From the NCBI GenBank assembly GCA_910578115.1, contig CAJTPO010000023.1:1-64000 (forward strand): 64,000 nt of DNA. Reading direction: 5' to 3'. Position 1 is the first letter of the stretch. Each line of letters starts with the position of its first letter. Below the pieces are notes generated by a model. It had not been told where the DNA came from and did no database searches. It saw only the letters and a list, made by a program, of their open reading frames with translations. This document shows positions 8,043 through 14,179 of this stretch, in pieces. This stretch comes from an uncultured Lachnospiraceae bacterium (lineage in GTDB: Bacteria > Bacillota > Clostridia > Lachnospirales > Lachnospiraceae). The translations under genes and the position numbers were made by a program.

Positions 8043-8071
8043 TTGTGTTTTCGTGTCAGATTTGTTATAAT
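8043..8071 (+). promoter_or_regulatory. promoter of predicted antisense RNA
   Basis: TTGTGT at 8043-8048, a 17-base spacer, and TATAAT at 8066-8071. A TGT just before the -10 box gives an extended -10. It points away from rep and into the leader that is transcribed in the opposite direction. Confidence 0.7.
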
Positions 8072-8077
8072 ATTTCT

Positions 8078-8147
8078 TGTAGAACAACTGACACAAAAGC
8101 ACGATTGAAACGGACGACTGCTGCCAACGGTCGCCCGTTTCTTTTTA
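8078..8147 (+). ncRNA. predicted antisense RNA in the rep leader
   Basis: A transcript from the promoter at 8043-8071 would begin near 8078 and end at an intrinsic terminator. The terminator arms are 8107-8118 and 8130-8141, twelve pairs with one mismatch, followed by TTTTT. No start codon with a ribosome binding site is inside. The RNA is complementary to the mRNA leader between the 36-aa gene and rep, and its loop carries TGCTGCC, complementary to the loop of the sense hairpin. This layout matches copy-number control RNAs of plasmids. Expression is inferred, not shown. Confidence 0.55.
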
Positions 8148-8153
8148 TCCTTT

Positions 8154-8264
8154 TCAAGCTGCTGCCTCTTTCTCTCTGACCTGCACCGTCACTTTGACCT
8201 GCTCCCGTTCAGAGATTATCCGTGCAATGGTCTCATAAAATTTCTTGATATTCTCTGCGCTCAC
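8154..8264 (-). CDS. 36-aa hypothetical peptide
   Basis: Starts at GTG 8264 behind GGAGGTGACGGCAG; the previous gene stops inside that site. The peptide is amphipathic, with a C-terminal strand-like VKVTVQVREKE segment and an Ala tail. It is probably a genuine small gene of the early operon because of its site, spacing and packing. Function unknown. Confidence 0.5.
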   Translation of the reverse strand: MSAENIKKFYETIARIISEREQVKVTVQVREKEAAA

Positions 8265-8270
8265 CTGCCG

Positions 8271-8603
8271 TCACCTCCACGTTCTTTCCCGATACTCAAT
8301 CATCATCCCGCCGTCTTTCGCACACTGAATCTCCGCAGCCATGCCCTCCGAAATACCGTATTTCATGCCGACGACGATTCCGTCACACCTCCTCAAGATG
8401 TTCATTCCTGCTGCCAGTCCGATCTCCCGCTCCTCCTCGATGCTTTCATCAAGGCATTGCGTCATGTAGAGGTGCGGTGTCACCGGACAATCGCCCCGCA
8501 GCAATATTGTTCTTGTCAACGCTTTTGCATACTCGACGTTACGCTGCAACGTCTCCGCATCCGTCGCCCGATACGGCGAACATATGTAAATCAATTTACT
8601 CAT
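8271..8603 (-). CDS. DUF4406-like (nucleoside deoxyribosyltransferase-like) protein
   Basis: 110 aa. It begins with KLIYICSPYRA, contains NVEYAKALTR and PHLYMTQCLDE, and later CDGIVVGMKYGISEGMAAEI. This pattern is typical of DUF4406 and related small phage proteins with the nucleoside 2-deoxyribosyltransferase fold. These may act on nucleotide pools, although activity has not generally been shown. The start overlaps the end of the methyltransferase gene by 8 bp. Confidence 0.75.
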   Translation of the reverse strand: MSKLIYICSPYRATDAETLQRNVEYAKALTRTILLRGDCPVTPHLYMTQCLDESIEEEREIGLAAGMNILRRCDGIVVGMKYGISEGMAAEIQCAKDGGMMIEYRERTWR

Positions 8604-9159
8604 CTAATACTCCCACCTCGTTTCCCCACGCATCCCATCCGTCCGCTGTTTTCCTTGCAAACAATTCAATCCGTGGCACATCTCCCGTAAATTCGACAAT
8701 CCTTTCTCTCACTTCATCCGGCTTTTTGCTGTGCTGTTCTCTTACAGTTTCAACCAACTGCGAAACAGAATGATGTATTGATTTTTTTGGCGGTTTTCCT
8801 TTAGTTGCAATTAAGCACACCTCGCTATTTGATTTTGTATAGAATCCTATCCCTTTGAACCAACTCCCGTTTTTATTTTTCTTTACCCAACAAAAGCCTA
8901 TTGTTTTGTACTCAAACCCCCATGCCTTTATTGTTTCCAGTGCCTCTTGTAATTTTGGAAATGTCGCCCACATAAACAAAATGCAGTCTTTTTCCGAAAT
9001 TTTACCGATCGGCAATTCCTCAATATCTTTTTGTTTCATAGTCTTGTAATGCGCCACCGCTGCACCGTTCTTTTTATCGCACCAGTTTTGATATGACCAC
9101 GGCGGGTCGGCATATATCACGTTGTACTTTTTTTCTGTGTTAAAAATATCTATTTGCAT
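8596..9159 (-). CDS. MT-A70 family adenine DNA methyltransferase
   Basis: 187 aa with the catalytic DPPW at residues 18-21 near the N-terminus, then CILFMWATFPKLQEAL, the order typical of MT-A70 proteins. Phage members methylate adenine N6 in DNA and protect against host restriction. No restriction partner is present. The gene is visibly more AT-rich than its neighbours. It starts 20 bp inside the end of the truncated PAPS-reductase-like ORF, which suggests that it was acquired as a separate cassette. The start lacks a strong ribosome binding site. Confidence 0.85.
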   Translation of the reverse strand: MQIDIFNTEKKYNVIYADPPWSYQNWCDKKNGAAVAHYKTMKQKDIEELPIGKISEKDCILFMWATFPKLQEALETIKAWGFEYKTIGFCWVKKNKNGSWFKGIGFYTKSNSEVCLIATKGKPPKKSIHHSVSQLVETVREQHSKKPDEVRERIVEFTGDVPRIELFARKTADGWDAWGNEVGVLDE

Positions 9160-9526
9160 TTTTCAAATTCATGTCCGGTCTTAGCCTGTCAAAACTTATG
9201 TCAATTCCGTACCGCTCCGCAACCCTGTTCGTGTTATGCTCTGCGAACTCTCTGATCTCCGGATATTCGAGACCCGTATCGCAAAAAGCAACGTGCAGAT
9301 TGCGACCGCAGGATGCACAATATCTCGCCACCAACTCAAGACAAACCGTGCTGTCCTTTCCTCCCGAATAACTCAAATACACATCATCGTCGAACTCCTC
9401 AAACCACCCGTCAATTCTCCGCTCTGACATCCTTTTCTTTGAATCTAAAGAGAGGGCTTGCATCTGTTTCAACTCCCACGGCTGATGTCGCCAGTTTTCA
9501 CGGCTTATCGGCTTTTTATCTTCCAT
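9140..9526 (-). CDS. PAPS reductase-like protein, C-terminally truncated
   Basis: 128 aa from ATG 9526 behind AGGAGGGGCGACGTG; a longer frame to 9583 lacks a site. It contains the PP-loop motif YLSYSGGKDSTVCLEL at about residues 52-67 and CDTGLEYPEIREF, the hallmarks of the PAPS reductase/adenine nucleotide alpha hydrolase family. Phage relatives usually run to 300 or more residues. This one stops a few residues after FDRLRPDMNL, exactly where the methyltransferase gene begins. It is either a remnant or a minimal ATP-binding domain. Confidence 0.7.
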   Translation of the reverse strand: MEDKKPISRENWRHQPWELKQMQALSLDSKKRMSERRIDGWFEEFDDDVYLSYSGGKDSTVCLELVARYCASCGRNLHVAFCDTGLEYPEIREFAEHNTNRVAERYGIDISFDRLRPDMNLKNANRYF

Positions 9527-9592
9527 CACGTCGCCCCTCCTGTCGCTCGCCCTGCCGTCTCTGACAGGGCGCATCCCTTTCACCTGCTGCCT

Positions 9593-9766
9593 TTAAGCCG
9601 TTGCGACTGCTGCCTGTTTCCGTTCCTGCTCCTGCTGCCATCTTGCCCGCTCCTCCTCTTTGCCTGTCAAATATCCGGCGATAAAGGACTTGTCAGATTC
9701 CGGCAATAACAGGAACTTTTCTGCAATGCCCTCAACCATTTCCCTTTTCTTTGCTTTTACTGTCAT
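9593..9766 (-). CDS. 57-aa helical protein
   Basis: Starts at ATG 9766, overlapping the previous stop as ATGA and preceded by GAGGAGGAACAATC. The protein is basic at the N-terminus, then helical with EEERARWQQEQERKQAAVA. No function is recognised. The TAA stop is followed by a region with a GGCAGCAG octamer and a small hairpin. Confidence 0.55.
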   Translation of the reverse strand: MTVKAKKREMVEGIAEKFLLLPESDKSFIAGYLTGKEEERARWQQEQERKQAAVATA

Positions 9767-9918
9767 GATTGTTCCTCCTCTCCGATTTCATCTGCCTCGC
9801 AATAGTCAACCGCCATAAAATTAGATTCCTCTGCTGCCCGCTCTTTCGCCTCCTCGATTGTGTCTGCCTCGACCTCAATCTCCTCACTTGCATATACAGT
9901 CACTAACCATCTTTTCAG
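9763..9918 (-). CDS. 51-aa acidic protein with probable CTG start
   Basis: The frame is open from CTG 9918, placed six bases after an AAGGAGGAG site. No ATG, GTG or TTG in this frame fits that site as well; the next GTG is four codons inside a conserved-looking strand. The product reads as (M)KRWLVTVYASEEIEVEADTIEEAKERA, a pattern seen in many small phage proteins with a beta-strand and an acidic helix. The stop overlaps the next gene as ATGA. Confidence 0.5.
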   Translation of the reverse strand: MKRWLVTVYASEEIEVEADTIEEAKERAAEESNFMAVDYCEADEIGEEEQS

Positions 9919-10008
9919 TTTGATCTCCTCCTTATATCTGGGGCGGTTCTCTCTGTCTGTTCAAATCACCCACCTCTATTCCGGCGATGTCTACCGTGTT
10001 TTGATTTT

Positions 10009-10140
10009 TCACCTTAAAAAATCAAGAAAAACCTGTTGACCGACTATGAACTCTCTAGCATGGTTCACCCGCTGCCATGTTTCCCACGGTATCACTGACT
10101 TTGTCTCTCGGCTTGCCATCGTCAGACACAAGGTTGCCAT
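10009..10140 (-). CDS. possible 43-aa protein
   Basis: A weak candidate in the 260-base gap between the excisionase-like gene and the CTG-start gene. The frame opens at ATG 10140 with a second ATG seven codons later, and ends at TGA 10009. There is no clear ribosome binding site. The composition, with WETWQRV and FIVGQQVFLDFL, looks protein-like rather than random, so it is listed with low confidence. Confidence 0.3.
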   Translation of the reverse strand: MATLCLTMASRETKSVIPWETWQRVNHAREFIVGQQVFLDFLR

Positions 10141-10178
10141 CCCTGCATGACGGGACGACTGCTGCCCCGTTTCGGCTT
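10141..10178 (-). terminator. hairpin downstream of the excisionase-like gene
   Basis: An ACGGG/CCCGT stem with GCAGCAGTCGT in the loop lies just past the stop at 10179. Its sequence resembles the terminator at 8107-8146, sharing the ACGACTGCTGCC core, but its U-tract is weak. Confidence 0.35.
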
Positions 10179-10409
10179 TTATTCAATTTTGTTTTCCTCC
10201 CGTTGACGTATCTTTTCGATTTCACGCTCCACGTTCTTTCCCGAATATTCCTGCAACAATTTTTCTGATATGTGGTAAGTCCATATTGAGGACATTTTGA
10301 TCGCCGTTCCGATCGGCAATTTCCCCTGCTGCATCCCTACTCTCACAAACTGCGGTGATACATTCAGAATCATCGCAGCCTCGGTCGGCAATATGCGTCC
10401 GATTTCCAC
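10179..10409 (-). CDS. excisionase/MerR-like DNA-binding protein
   Basis: 76 aa from GTG 10409, eight bases after AGGAGG; the frame extends further upstream but through a hairpin and without a site. LPTEAAMILNVSPQFVRVGMQQGKLPIGTAIK is a winged helix-turn-helix like that of excisionases and MerR-type regulators. In integrated elements such proteins direct the integrase towards excision or control early genes. Being second in the early operon fits a lysogeny or excision switch. Confidence 0.65.
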   Translation of the reverse strand: MEIGRILPTEAAMILNVSPQFVRVGMQQGKLPIGTAIKMSSIWTYHISEKLLQEYSGKNVEREIEKIRQREENKIE

Positions 10410-10426
10410 CGTCACCGCCTCCTTGT

Positions 10427-10462
10427 TTTCGATATTCGGGAGGCTTTCGCCTCCCTGCTGCC
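10427..10462 (-). terminator. GNRA-capped hairpin after the first early gene
   Basis: A perfect GGGAGGC-GAAA-GCCTCCC stem follows the TAA at 10463. It has no U-tract, so it may be a processing or stability element and not a true terminator. A GGCAGCAG octamer precedes it directly. Confidence 0.4.
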
Positions 10463-10690
10463 TTATCTCTTTAACTGAAAAATCATTCCAAGAGCGCAAT
10501 GTAAGAAAAAATTTTTGATTTCTTTTTCCGAATCTTCATAGTCTGTTCTTACAATCAACGTGCAATTTCCGGCACAATTACTCCATGTAATATCAAAGTT
10601 CATATAACTATATCCTTGTAACTGTTCTTTGATTGCCTCGCACTCTCTTTCTGCGAAATATCCTAATTCCTCAAATTTGTATTCTTTCAT
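10463..10690 (-). CDS. hypothetical protein, first gene of the early operon
   Basis: 75 aa from ATG 10690 behind AGGAGGTCATGAAAG. It contains GYFAERECEAIKEQLQGYSYMNF and two cysteines around residues 39-43. Nothing identifies a function. Its importance is its position: it is the first gene after the perfect promoter at 10724-10752 that is covered by repressor operators, so it should be the earliest product on induction. Confidence 0.6.
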   Translation of the reverse strand: MKEYKFEELGYFAERECEAIKEQLQGYSYMNFDITWSNCAGNCTLIVRTDYEDSEKEIKNFFLHCALGMIFQLKR

Positions 10691-10708
10691 CTTTCATGAC
10701 CTCCTGTT

Positions 10709-10776
10709 GTTCTTTCTAGGAACATTATAATTCTTTCGAAGAACATTGTCAACACTTTTTTGTTCTTTGAAAGAAC
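10709..10776. promoter_or_regulatory. three 15-bp repressor operators
   Basis: Three imperfect palindromes share the pattern GTTCTTTCNAAGAAC: 10709-10723, 10730-10744 and 10762-10776. Their centres are 21 and 32 bp apart, about two and three helical turns. The middle site fills the spacer of the early promoter, the first lies at its transcription start, and the third lies upstream, towards the repressor promoter. The cI-like protein encoded at 10839 is the obvious ligand. Confidence 0.75.
10724..10752 (-). promoter_or_regulatory. early operon promoter, consensus sigma-A
   Basis: TTGACA at 10747-10752 and TATAAT at 10724-10729 on the minus strand, separated by exactly 17 bases. Both hexamers match the consensus. 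It drives the operon from 10690 leftward and is overlapped by the operators, so it should be silent in the repressed state and very strong once freed. Confidence 0.85.
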
Positions 10777-10783
10777 TTTTTTA

Positions 10784-10812
10784 TTGATTTTTGTCTTTGT
10801 TCGTGATATGCT
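10784..10812 (+). promoter_or_regulatory. promoter of the cI-like repressor
   Basis: TTGATT at 10784-10789, a 17-base spacer and TATGCT at 10807-10812 face rightward to the repressor gene. The nearest operator, 10762-10776, ends seven bases upstream of the -35 box, a position suited to autoregulation. Confidence 0.6.
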
Positions 10813-10838
10813 TTAGAAAATAAGGGAGGTGATACAAT

Positions 10839-11213
10839 ATGACGCAAGGTGAACGTGTCAGAGAAGTCCGAAAAGCCCTCGGTCTGACATTGGAGAAATT
10901 CGGGGATAAAATCGGAATGAAAAAAAATTCCGTTAGTCAGATTGAAAACGGGAAAAACAACGTCACTGATGCAAATATAAAAGCAATCTGTCGGGAATTT
11001 AATGTTGACTACATATGGTTGACCACTGGTGACGGAGAAATGTTCGTCGATTCCGACGATGATTTCATCGAAAAGATCGACCGCATCATGGCAGGTGAGA
11101 GCGACATCCGGAAAAATGCAATAAAAGCCCTCGTCAATGCCAGTACGGAGGACATTGAGGCTCTTGACCGCCTCATTGATCTGTATTTGCAAGCGAAAAA
11201 TGAAAAAGACTGA
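10839..11213 (+). CDS. cI-like XRE repressor
   Basis: 124 aa behind the near-perfect site GGGAGGTGATACAAT. Residues 5-60 form an XRE helix-turn-helix, with LTLEKFGDKIGMKKNSVSQIENGKNN. A short linker and helical C-terminus follow, and the LexA-like peptidase domain is absent. The protein probably binds the 15-bp operators upstream, holds the early promoter shut and controls its own synthesis. Without a peptidase domain, induction must work through something other than RecA-stimulated self-cleavage, such as an antirepressor. Confidence 0.85.
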   Translation: MTQGERVREVRKALGLTLEKFGDKIGMKKNSVSQIENGKNNVTDANIKAICREFNVDYIWLTTGDGEMFVDSDDDFIEKIDRIMAGESDIRKNAIKALVNASTEDIEALDRLIDLYLQAKNEKD

Positions 11214-11222
11214 CAGTCTTTT
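11204..11222. terminator. hairpin between convergent genes
   Basis: AAAAGACT-GAC-AGTCTTTT is a perfect 8-bp stem spanning the repressor stop codon and touching the stop of the convergent 38-aa gene. The short T-run could end transcription from both sides. Confidence 0.45.
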
Positions 11223-11338
11223 CAACTGCCAGTCTCGCTCATGGTGTACAGATACAAAACGAATTTGTATATCCTCTTGAGGACTTTTTCACTATGTATC
11301 TTTCCGACTAACTGAATGATAGCCTCTTTGTAAGTCAA
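11222..11338 (-). CDS. 38-aa phage peptide with TTG start
   Basis: The start TTG 11338 lies ten bases after GGGAGG; the longer frame to 11407 runs through operator DNA. The sequence LTYKEAIIQLVGKIHSEKVLKRIYKFVLYLY resembles a family of small helical peptides often found beside phage repressors in Firmicutes. It is transcribed from a promoter with TACAAT at 11366-11371, inside an operator region, so it is regulated. Its role is not known. Confidence 0.5.
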   Translation of the reverse strand: MTYKEAIIQLVGKIHSEKVLKRIYKFVLYLYTMSETGS

Positions 11339-11377
11339 GGGAACACCACCTCCCTTCCGATACGCATTGTAGCACAA

Positions 11378-11427
11378 ATTTCCATGATTGTGGAAATCGT
11401 GAGGCACATTTCCATGATTATGGAAAT
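11378..11427. promoter_or_regulatory. pair of 20-bp palindromic operators
   Basis: ATTTCCATGATTGTGGAAAT at 11378-11397 and the same sequence with one base changed at 11408-11427 have perfect 7-bp arms ATTTCCA/TGGAAAT. Their centres are 30 bp apart, about three helical turns. The first covers the -35 region of the leftward promoter whose -10 is TACAAT at 11366-11371. The likely ligand is one of the two adjacent XRE proteins, more probably the one at 11470. Confidence 0.65.
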
Positions 11428-11469
11428 ATTCTCACCTGCTGCCGATATTCTGTCCGGCGTGTGATACAA

Positions 11470-11667
11470 TTATTTGTATTCGGATTCAAACAGGTCGGTG
11501 ATTTTGACATCAAGCGCAATGGCTATCGTTTCAAGCTGAAACAATGTCGGTGACACCTTGCCGTTTTCGATGTTGTTGAGCGTCGATTTTCCGATTCCGG
11601 ATTTCTTCGCCAACTCCATCAAAGTGAACCGTTTTTCGGTTCTTTTTTCCCATAATAGAATTTTCAC
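11470..11667 (-). CDS. XRE-family regulator
   Basis: 65 aa. The start is the second GTG, at 11667, because GGAGG lies eight bases upstream; the first GTG overlaps that site. RFTLMELAKKSGIGKSTLNNIENGKVSPTLFQLETIAIAL is a compact XRE helix-turn-helix covering nearly the whole protein, close to the small regulators of prophage and toxin loci. It is divergent from the K+ channel gene, with only about 70 bases between them, and may control it. Confidence 0.8.
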   Translation of the reverse strand: MKILLWEKRTEKRFTLMELAKKSGIGKSTLNNIENGKVSPTLFQLETIAIALDVKITDLFESEYK

Positions 11668-11693
11668 CCTGCTCACCTCCTTTCAAAAGGAAG

Positions 11694-11722
11694 TTTACAA
11701 GGTGGCGTGATTCTCTTATAGA
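11694..11722 (+). promoter_or_regulatory. promoter of the ion channel gene
   Basis: TTTACA at 11694-11699, a 17-base spacer and TATAGA at 11717-11722. The start codon is at 11737, so the leader would be very short and the ribosome binding site would lie at or just before the transcript start. A CCTTT-CA-AAAGG palindrome just upstream, at about 11680-11691, overlaps the start of the divergent regulator. Confidence 0.5.
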
Positions 11723-11736
11723 ATGGAGGTGTCTGC

Positions 11737-12504
11737 ATGGGAAACAGTACCGACAAAAAGAGCCGTCTGATCTTTGCCTATGACATACTGTTTTGTGTCC
11801 TCGCACTTGTGGCGGTGTATTTTTCAATTTGCGACATGACGACCGGATGCACCTCTTTTCAGAGGAATGTTGATACTGCAATCACGATCGTATTTATTGC
11901 TGACTATTTCCTCCGGCTTGTGATTGCCCGTCATAAAAAAGAATTTTTCAAAGAGAATATTTTTGACTTAATCGCAATAATACCGTTTAATTCTCTTTTT
12001 AAGGTTTTCCGTGTTCTGAAAATACTGAAAATCATGAAACTGCTGAAACTTGCCCGACTGTCTGCCTACTTTGTGCGGTTTTATAAACGGGTAAAATTTT
12101 TCTTTGAGATCAACGGTCTCAAGTATATGGTATTTGTCAGCCTGTTTTGTATTATTTTAGGCGGTATCACAATTCATTTTGTAGAGGGAATGAGTTTCTC
12201 TGATGGGATATGGTGGAGTTTCGTCACCGCAACCACTGTCGGATATGGTGACATTTCCCCAACTTCACCCGCAGGACGTGTCGTCGCTGCCGTTCTGATG
12301 GTGGTCGGTATCGGATTGATCGGCTCTCTCACAAGTACGATCACCGCCCTATTCTTTCAGAAACACGAAAGTTCATCGAAAAGCGATGCAAAAGGACAGA
12401 TAATCAAAACCCTACAAGAGCAGCTTGATGACTTTGAGAATTTATCAGATGATGACATTGAGACTATATGTCAGACTTTGAAATCTTTGCATAGACCAAA
12501 ATAA
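11737..12504 (+). CDS. voltage-gated potassium channel
   Basis: 255 aa. Residues 11-31, 47-65 and 75-85 give S1 to S3. The segment at 89-107 is a textbook S4 voltage sensor with Lys or Arg at 89, 92, 95, 98, 101, 104 and 107, every third residue. S5 is at about 129-148, and the pore helix with selectivity filter TVGYGD is at 167-172. S6 is at about 181-205, and a soluble helical tail closes the protein. Such channels form tetramers and pass K+ on depolarisation. The gene follows GGAGGTGTCTGC and sits between the element's regulators and its integrase, the usual place for lysogenic cargo. Confidence 0.9.
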   Translation: MGNSTDKKSRLIFAYDILFCVLALVAVYFSICDMTTGCTSFQRNVDTAITIVFIADYFLRLVIARHKKEFFKENIFDLIAIIPFNSLFKVFRVLKILKIMKLLKLARLSAYFVRFYKRVKFFFEINGLKYMVFVSLFCIILGGITIHFVEGMSFSDGIWWSFVTATTVGYGDISPTSPAGRVVAAVLMVVGIGLIGSLTSTITALFFQKHESSSKSDAKGQIIKTLQEQLDDFENLSDDDIETICQTLKSLHRPK

Positions 12505-12505
12505 A

Positions 12506-12541
12506 AGACGACCTCCGCTGCAACGGAAATCGCCTTTGTGA
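12506..12541 (+). terminator. terminator after the channel gene
   Basis: GACGACCTCCG and CGGAAATCGCC form an 11-bp stem with a few mismatches around CTGCAA, followed by TTT. The structure also reads with a T-run on the other strand, so it may act in both directions. Confidence 0.5.
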
Positions 12542-12560
12542 AACCTCCGTCACATGCTCC

Positions 12561-12625
12561 TGCAAAAAGCACTGACAGAATGATTCCTGCAAATACCATT
12601 CTATCATAAAACCGTGCTTTTTGCA
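12561..12625. repeat. long inverted repeat upstream of the integrase gene
   Basis: Outer arms TGCAAAAAGCAC (12561-12572) and GTGCTTTTTGCA (12614-12625) match perfectly over 12 bp. Inner arms TGACAGAATG (12573-12582) and CATTCTATCA (12597-12606) match at 9 of 10. It could be integrase arm-type binding DNA, a control hairpin in the integrase leader, or a terminator. Confidence 0.6.
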
Positions 12626-12664
12626 CTGGTTTTATTTTTATATTCTTTTTAGGATGGTGATTCT

Positions 12665-13720
12665 ATGAAACTTCCGAACGGCTTTGGTTCGGTCTATAAA
12701 CTATCCGGAAAAAACCGCCGAAACCCCTATGTCGCCAAAAAGACAAAAGGATGGGAAATCGACCCCGAAACCGGAAAAGCGAAACAATTATATATAACTG
12801 TCGGCTACTACCCGACCCGAAAAGACGCATTGAACGCCCTTGCAGAGTTCAACAACAATCCCTATGATGTTAATGTTGCAAAAGTTACTTTTGAGGATAT
12901 ATATGAGCGGTGGAGTGACGAACATTTCCCGACCGTGAGCGATTCCAACGTAACAGGATATAAAGCAGCATGGGCGTTGTGTGATAAAATCGCAAAGATG
13001 CGGTTCGTCGATGTGAAACTCGACCATCTGCAAATGGTCGTGGATGAATCCGGAAAAAATTACCCCACACTCCGGAAACTGAAAGTCCTCCTCGGTATGA
13101 TGTATAAATACGCCGTGATTCATGAAATCATACCGAAAGAACGGAATCTTGTTGAATATCTTGACATTGCAAAAGCGGGCAATCCAAACGCCTATAATCG
13201 AAAGCCATTCAGTAAAGCAGAGGTAAAAAGGTTGTGGGATGTCAAGGACACAAATATATATTACACGGTCATCCTCATGCTGATATACTCCGGATGCCGT
13301 ATCGGTGAATTGTTAGATTTAAGAAAAGAAAACGTGAACCTTGAGGAAAGATATTTCAAAATCATCGCATCCAAAACAGAGGCGGGAATCCGTACCGCTC
13401 CGATCGCCGAAAAAGTATATCCTTTTTTTGAATACTGGTATAACCGGAACGATTGCGAATATCTTCTTTCAACATCGGAGGGAGAACATTTCAAATATAG
13501 AAATTATTATGATAGTTACTGGATGCCTCTGATCGAAACTTTGAACATGACGCACCGCCCGCACGATACACGCCACACCTGCATTTCCATGTTGACCGTC
13601 GCAGGTGTCTCCGACAAAGTCATTAAAAAGATTGTCGGACATAAAGGACAGAGCGTCACGGAGGTTGTTTATACACACTTTGAGATTGAGGAACTAATCG
13701 ACGCAATCAACAAAATATAG
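12665..13720 (+). CDS. int: tyrosine recombinase integrase
   Basis: 351 aa. The N-terminal 70 residues are an arm-binding domain with aromatic and basic strands. Residues 72-165 are the SAM-like core-binding domain. The catalytic domain has R212 (SGCRIGE), K237 (ASKTEAG), H300 and R303 (HDTRHT), H326 (VGHKG) and the nucleophile Y336 (VVYTHF), so all catalytic residues are present. It inserts and excises the element. The closest element boundary is near the 3' end of rpsI, 650 bp to the right, and the 11-bp repeats at 14231 may be its arm sites. Confidence 0.92.
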   Translation: MKLPNGFGSVYKLSGKNRRNPYVAKKTKGWEIDPETGKAKQLYITVGYYPTRKDALNALAEFNNNPYDVNVAKVTFEDIYERWSDEHFPTVSDSNVTGYKAAWALCDKIAKMRFVDVKLDHLQMVVDESGKNYPTLRKLKVLLGMMYKYAVIHEIIPKERNLVEYLDIAKAGNPNAYNRKPFSKAEVKRLWDVKDTNIYYTVILMLIYSGCRIGELLDLRKENVNLEERYFKIIASKTEAGIRTAPIAEKVYPFFEYWYNRNDCEYLLSTSEGEHFKYRNYYDSYWMPLIETLNMTHRPHDTRHTCISMLTVAGVSDKVIKKIVGHKGQSVTEVVYTHFEIEELIDAINKI

Positions 13721-13723
13721 CAA

Positions 13724-13752
13724 GAGGCAGGGTTGTACCTGCCTCATTTTTT
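13724..13752 (+). terminator. integrase terminator
   Basis: GAGGCAGG-GTTGTA-CCTGCCTC is a perfect 8-bp stem followed by ATTTTTT, starting four bases after the integrase stop codon. It overlaps the end of the convergent gene at 13744. Confidence 0.85.
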
Positions 13753-14151
13753 ATGTGTCTTTCCGATTATCCGTCTGATCTCGGATGTCTTTTCACAATG
13801 GATGCTCCTGCTGCCTGTCGCATCATTGATAAAGCCCTCCTTGAGATAGACGAAATAACCCTCGCCCTTTGTATATGACAAATCCTCAATCATTTCATAG
13901 TATTTCTGCGGAACTTGCCACTTTTCCAACATGCGACGCTGCTCCTCATTGAATCCCTGCTTTTTCTTCCCGAATTTGCTCTCGCCGGATGCAAGGTCAT
14001 CACATATCAGTGCATAGAGATATTCATTGACCGACATTCCCAGTCCGGAGGCTACATGTCTTATTCTCTCTTTTTCTCCTATTGGCAATGTGAAATTGAT
14101 TCGGTCGTAATGCTCCTTTGCGTGTTGGTTCTTGTACTCTGTCCGGTTCAC
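13744..14151 (-). CDS. ribbon-helix-helix regulator
   Basis: 135 aa from GTG 14151, just after AGGTGGTGTCA; an ATG 30 bases earlier has no site and lies too near the promoter. YDRINFTLPIGEKERIRHVASGLGMSVNEYLYALICDDL at about residues 14-53 is a ribbon-helix-helix fold as in Arc or MobC-like proteins. The C-terminal half, with YYEMIEDLSYTKGEGYFVYLKEGFIND, is of unknown type. A perfect palindrome in its own promoter spacer suggests autoregulation. It is the last gene of the element before rpsI, and may take part in excision or stability. Confidence 0.7.
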   Translation of the reverse strand: MNRTEYKNQHAKEHYDRINFTLPIGEKERIRHVASGLGMSVNEYLYALICDDLASGESKFGKKKQGFNEEQRRMLEKWQVPQKYYEMIEDLSYTKGEGYFVYLKEGFINDATGSRSIHCEKTSEIRRIIGKTHKK

Positions 14152-14179
14152 TGACACCACCTCTTTTCCCGTTTTTGAC

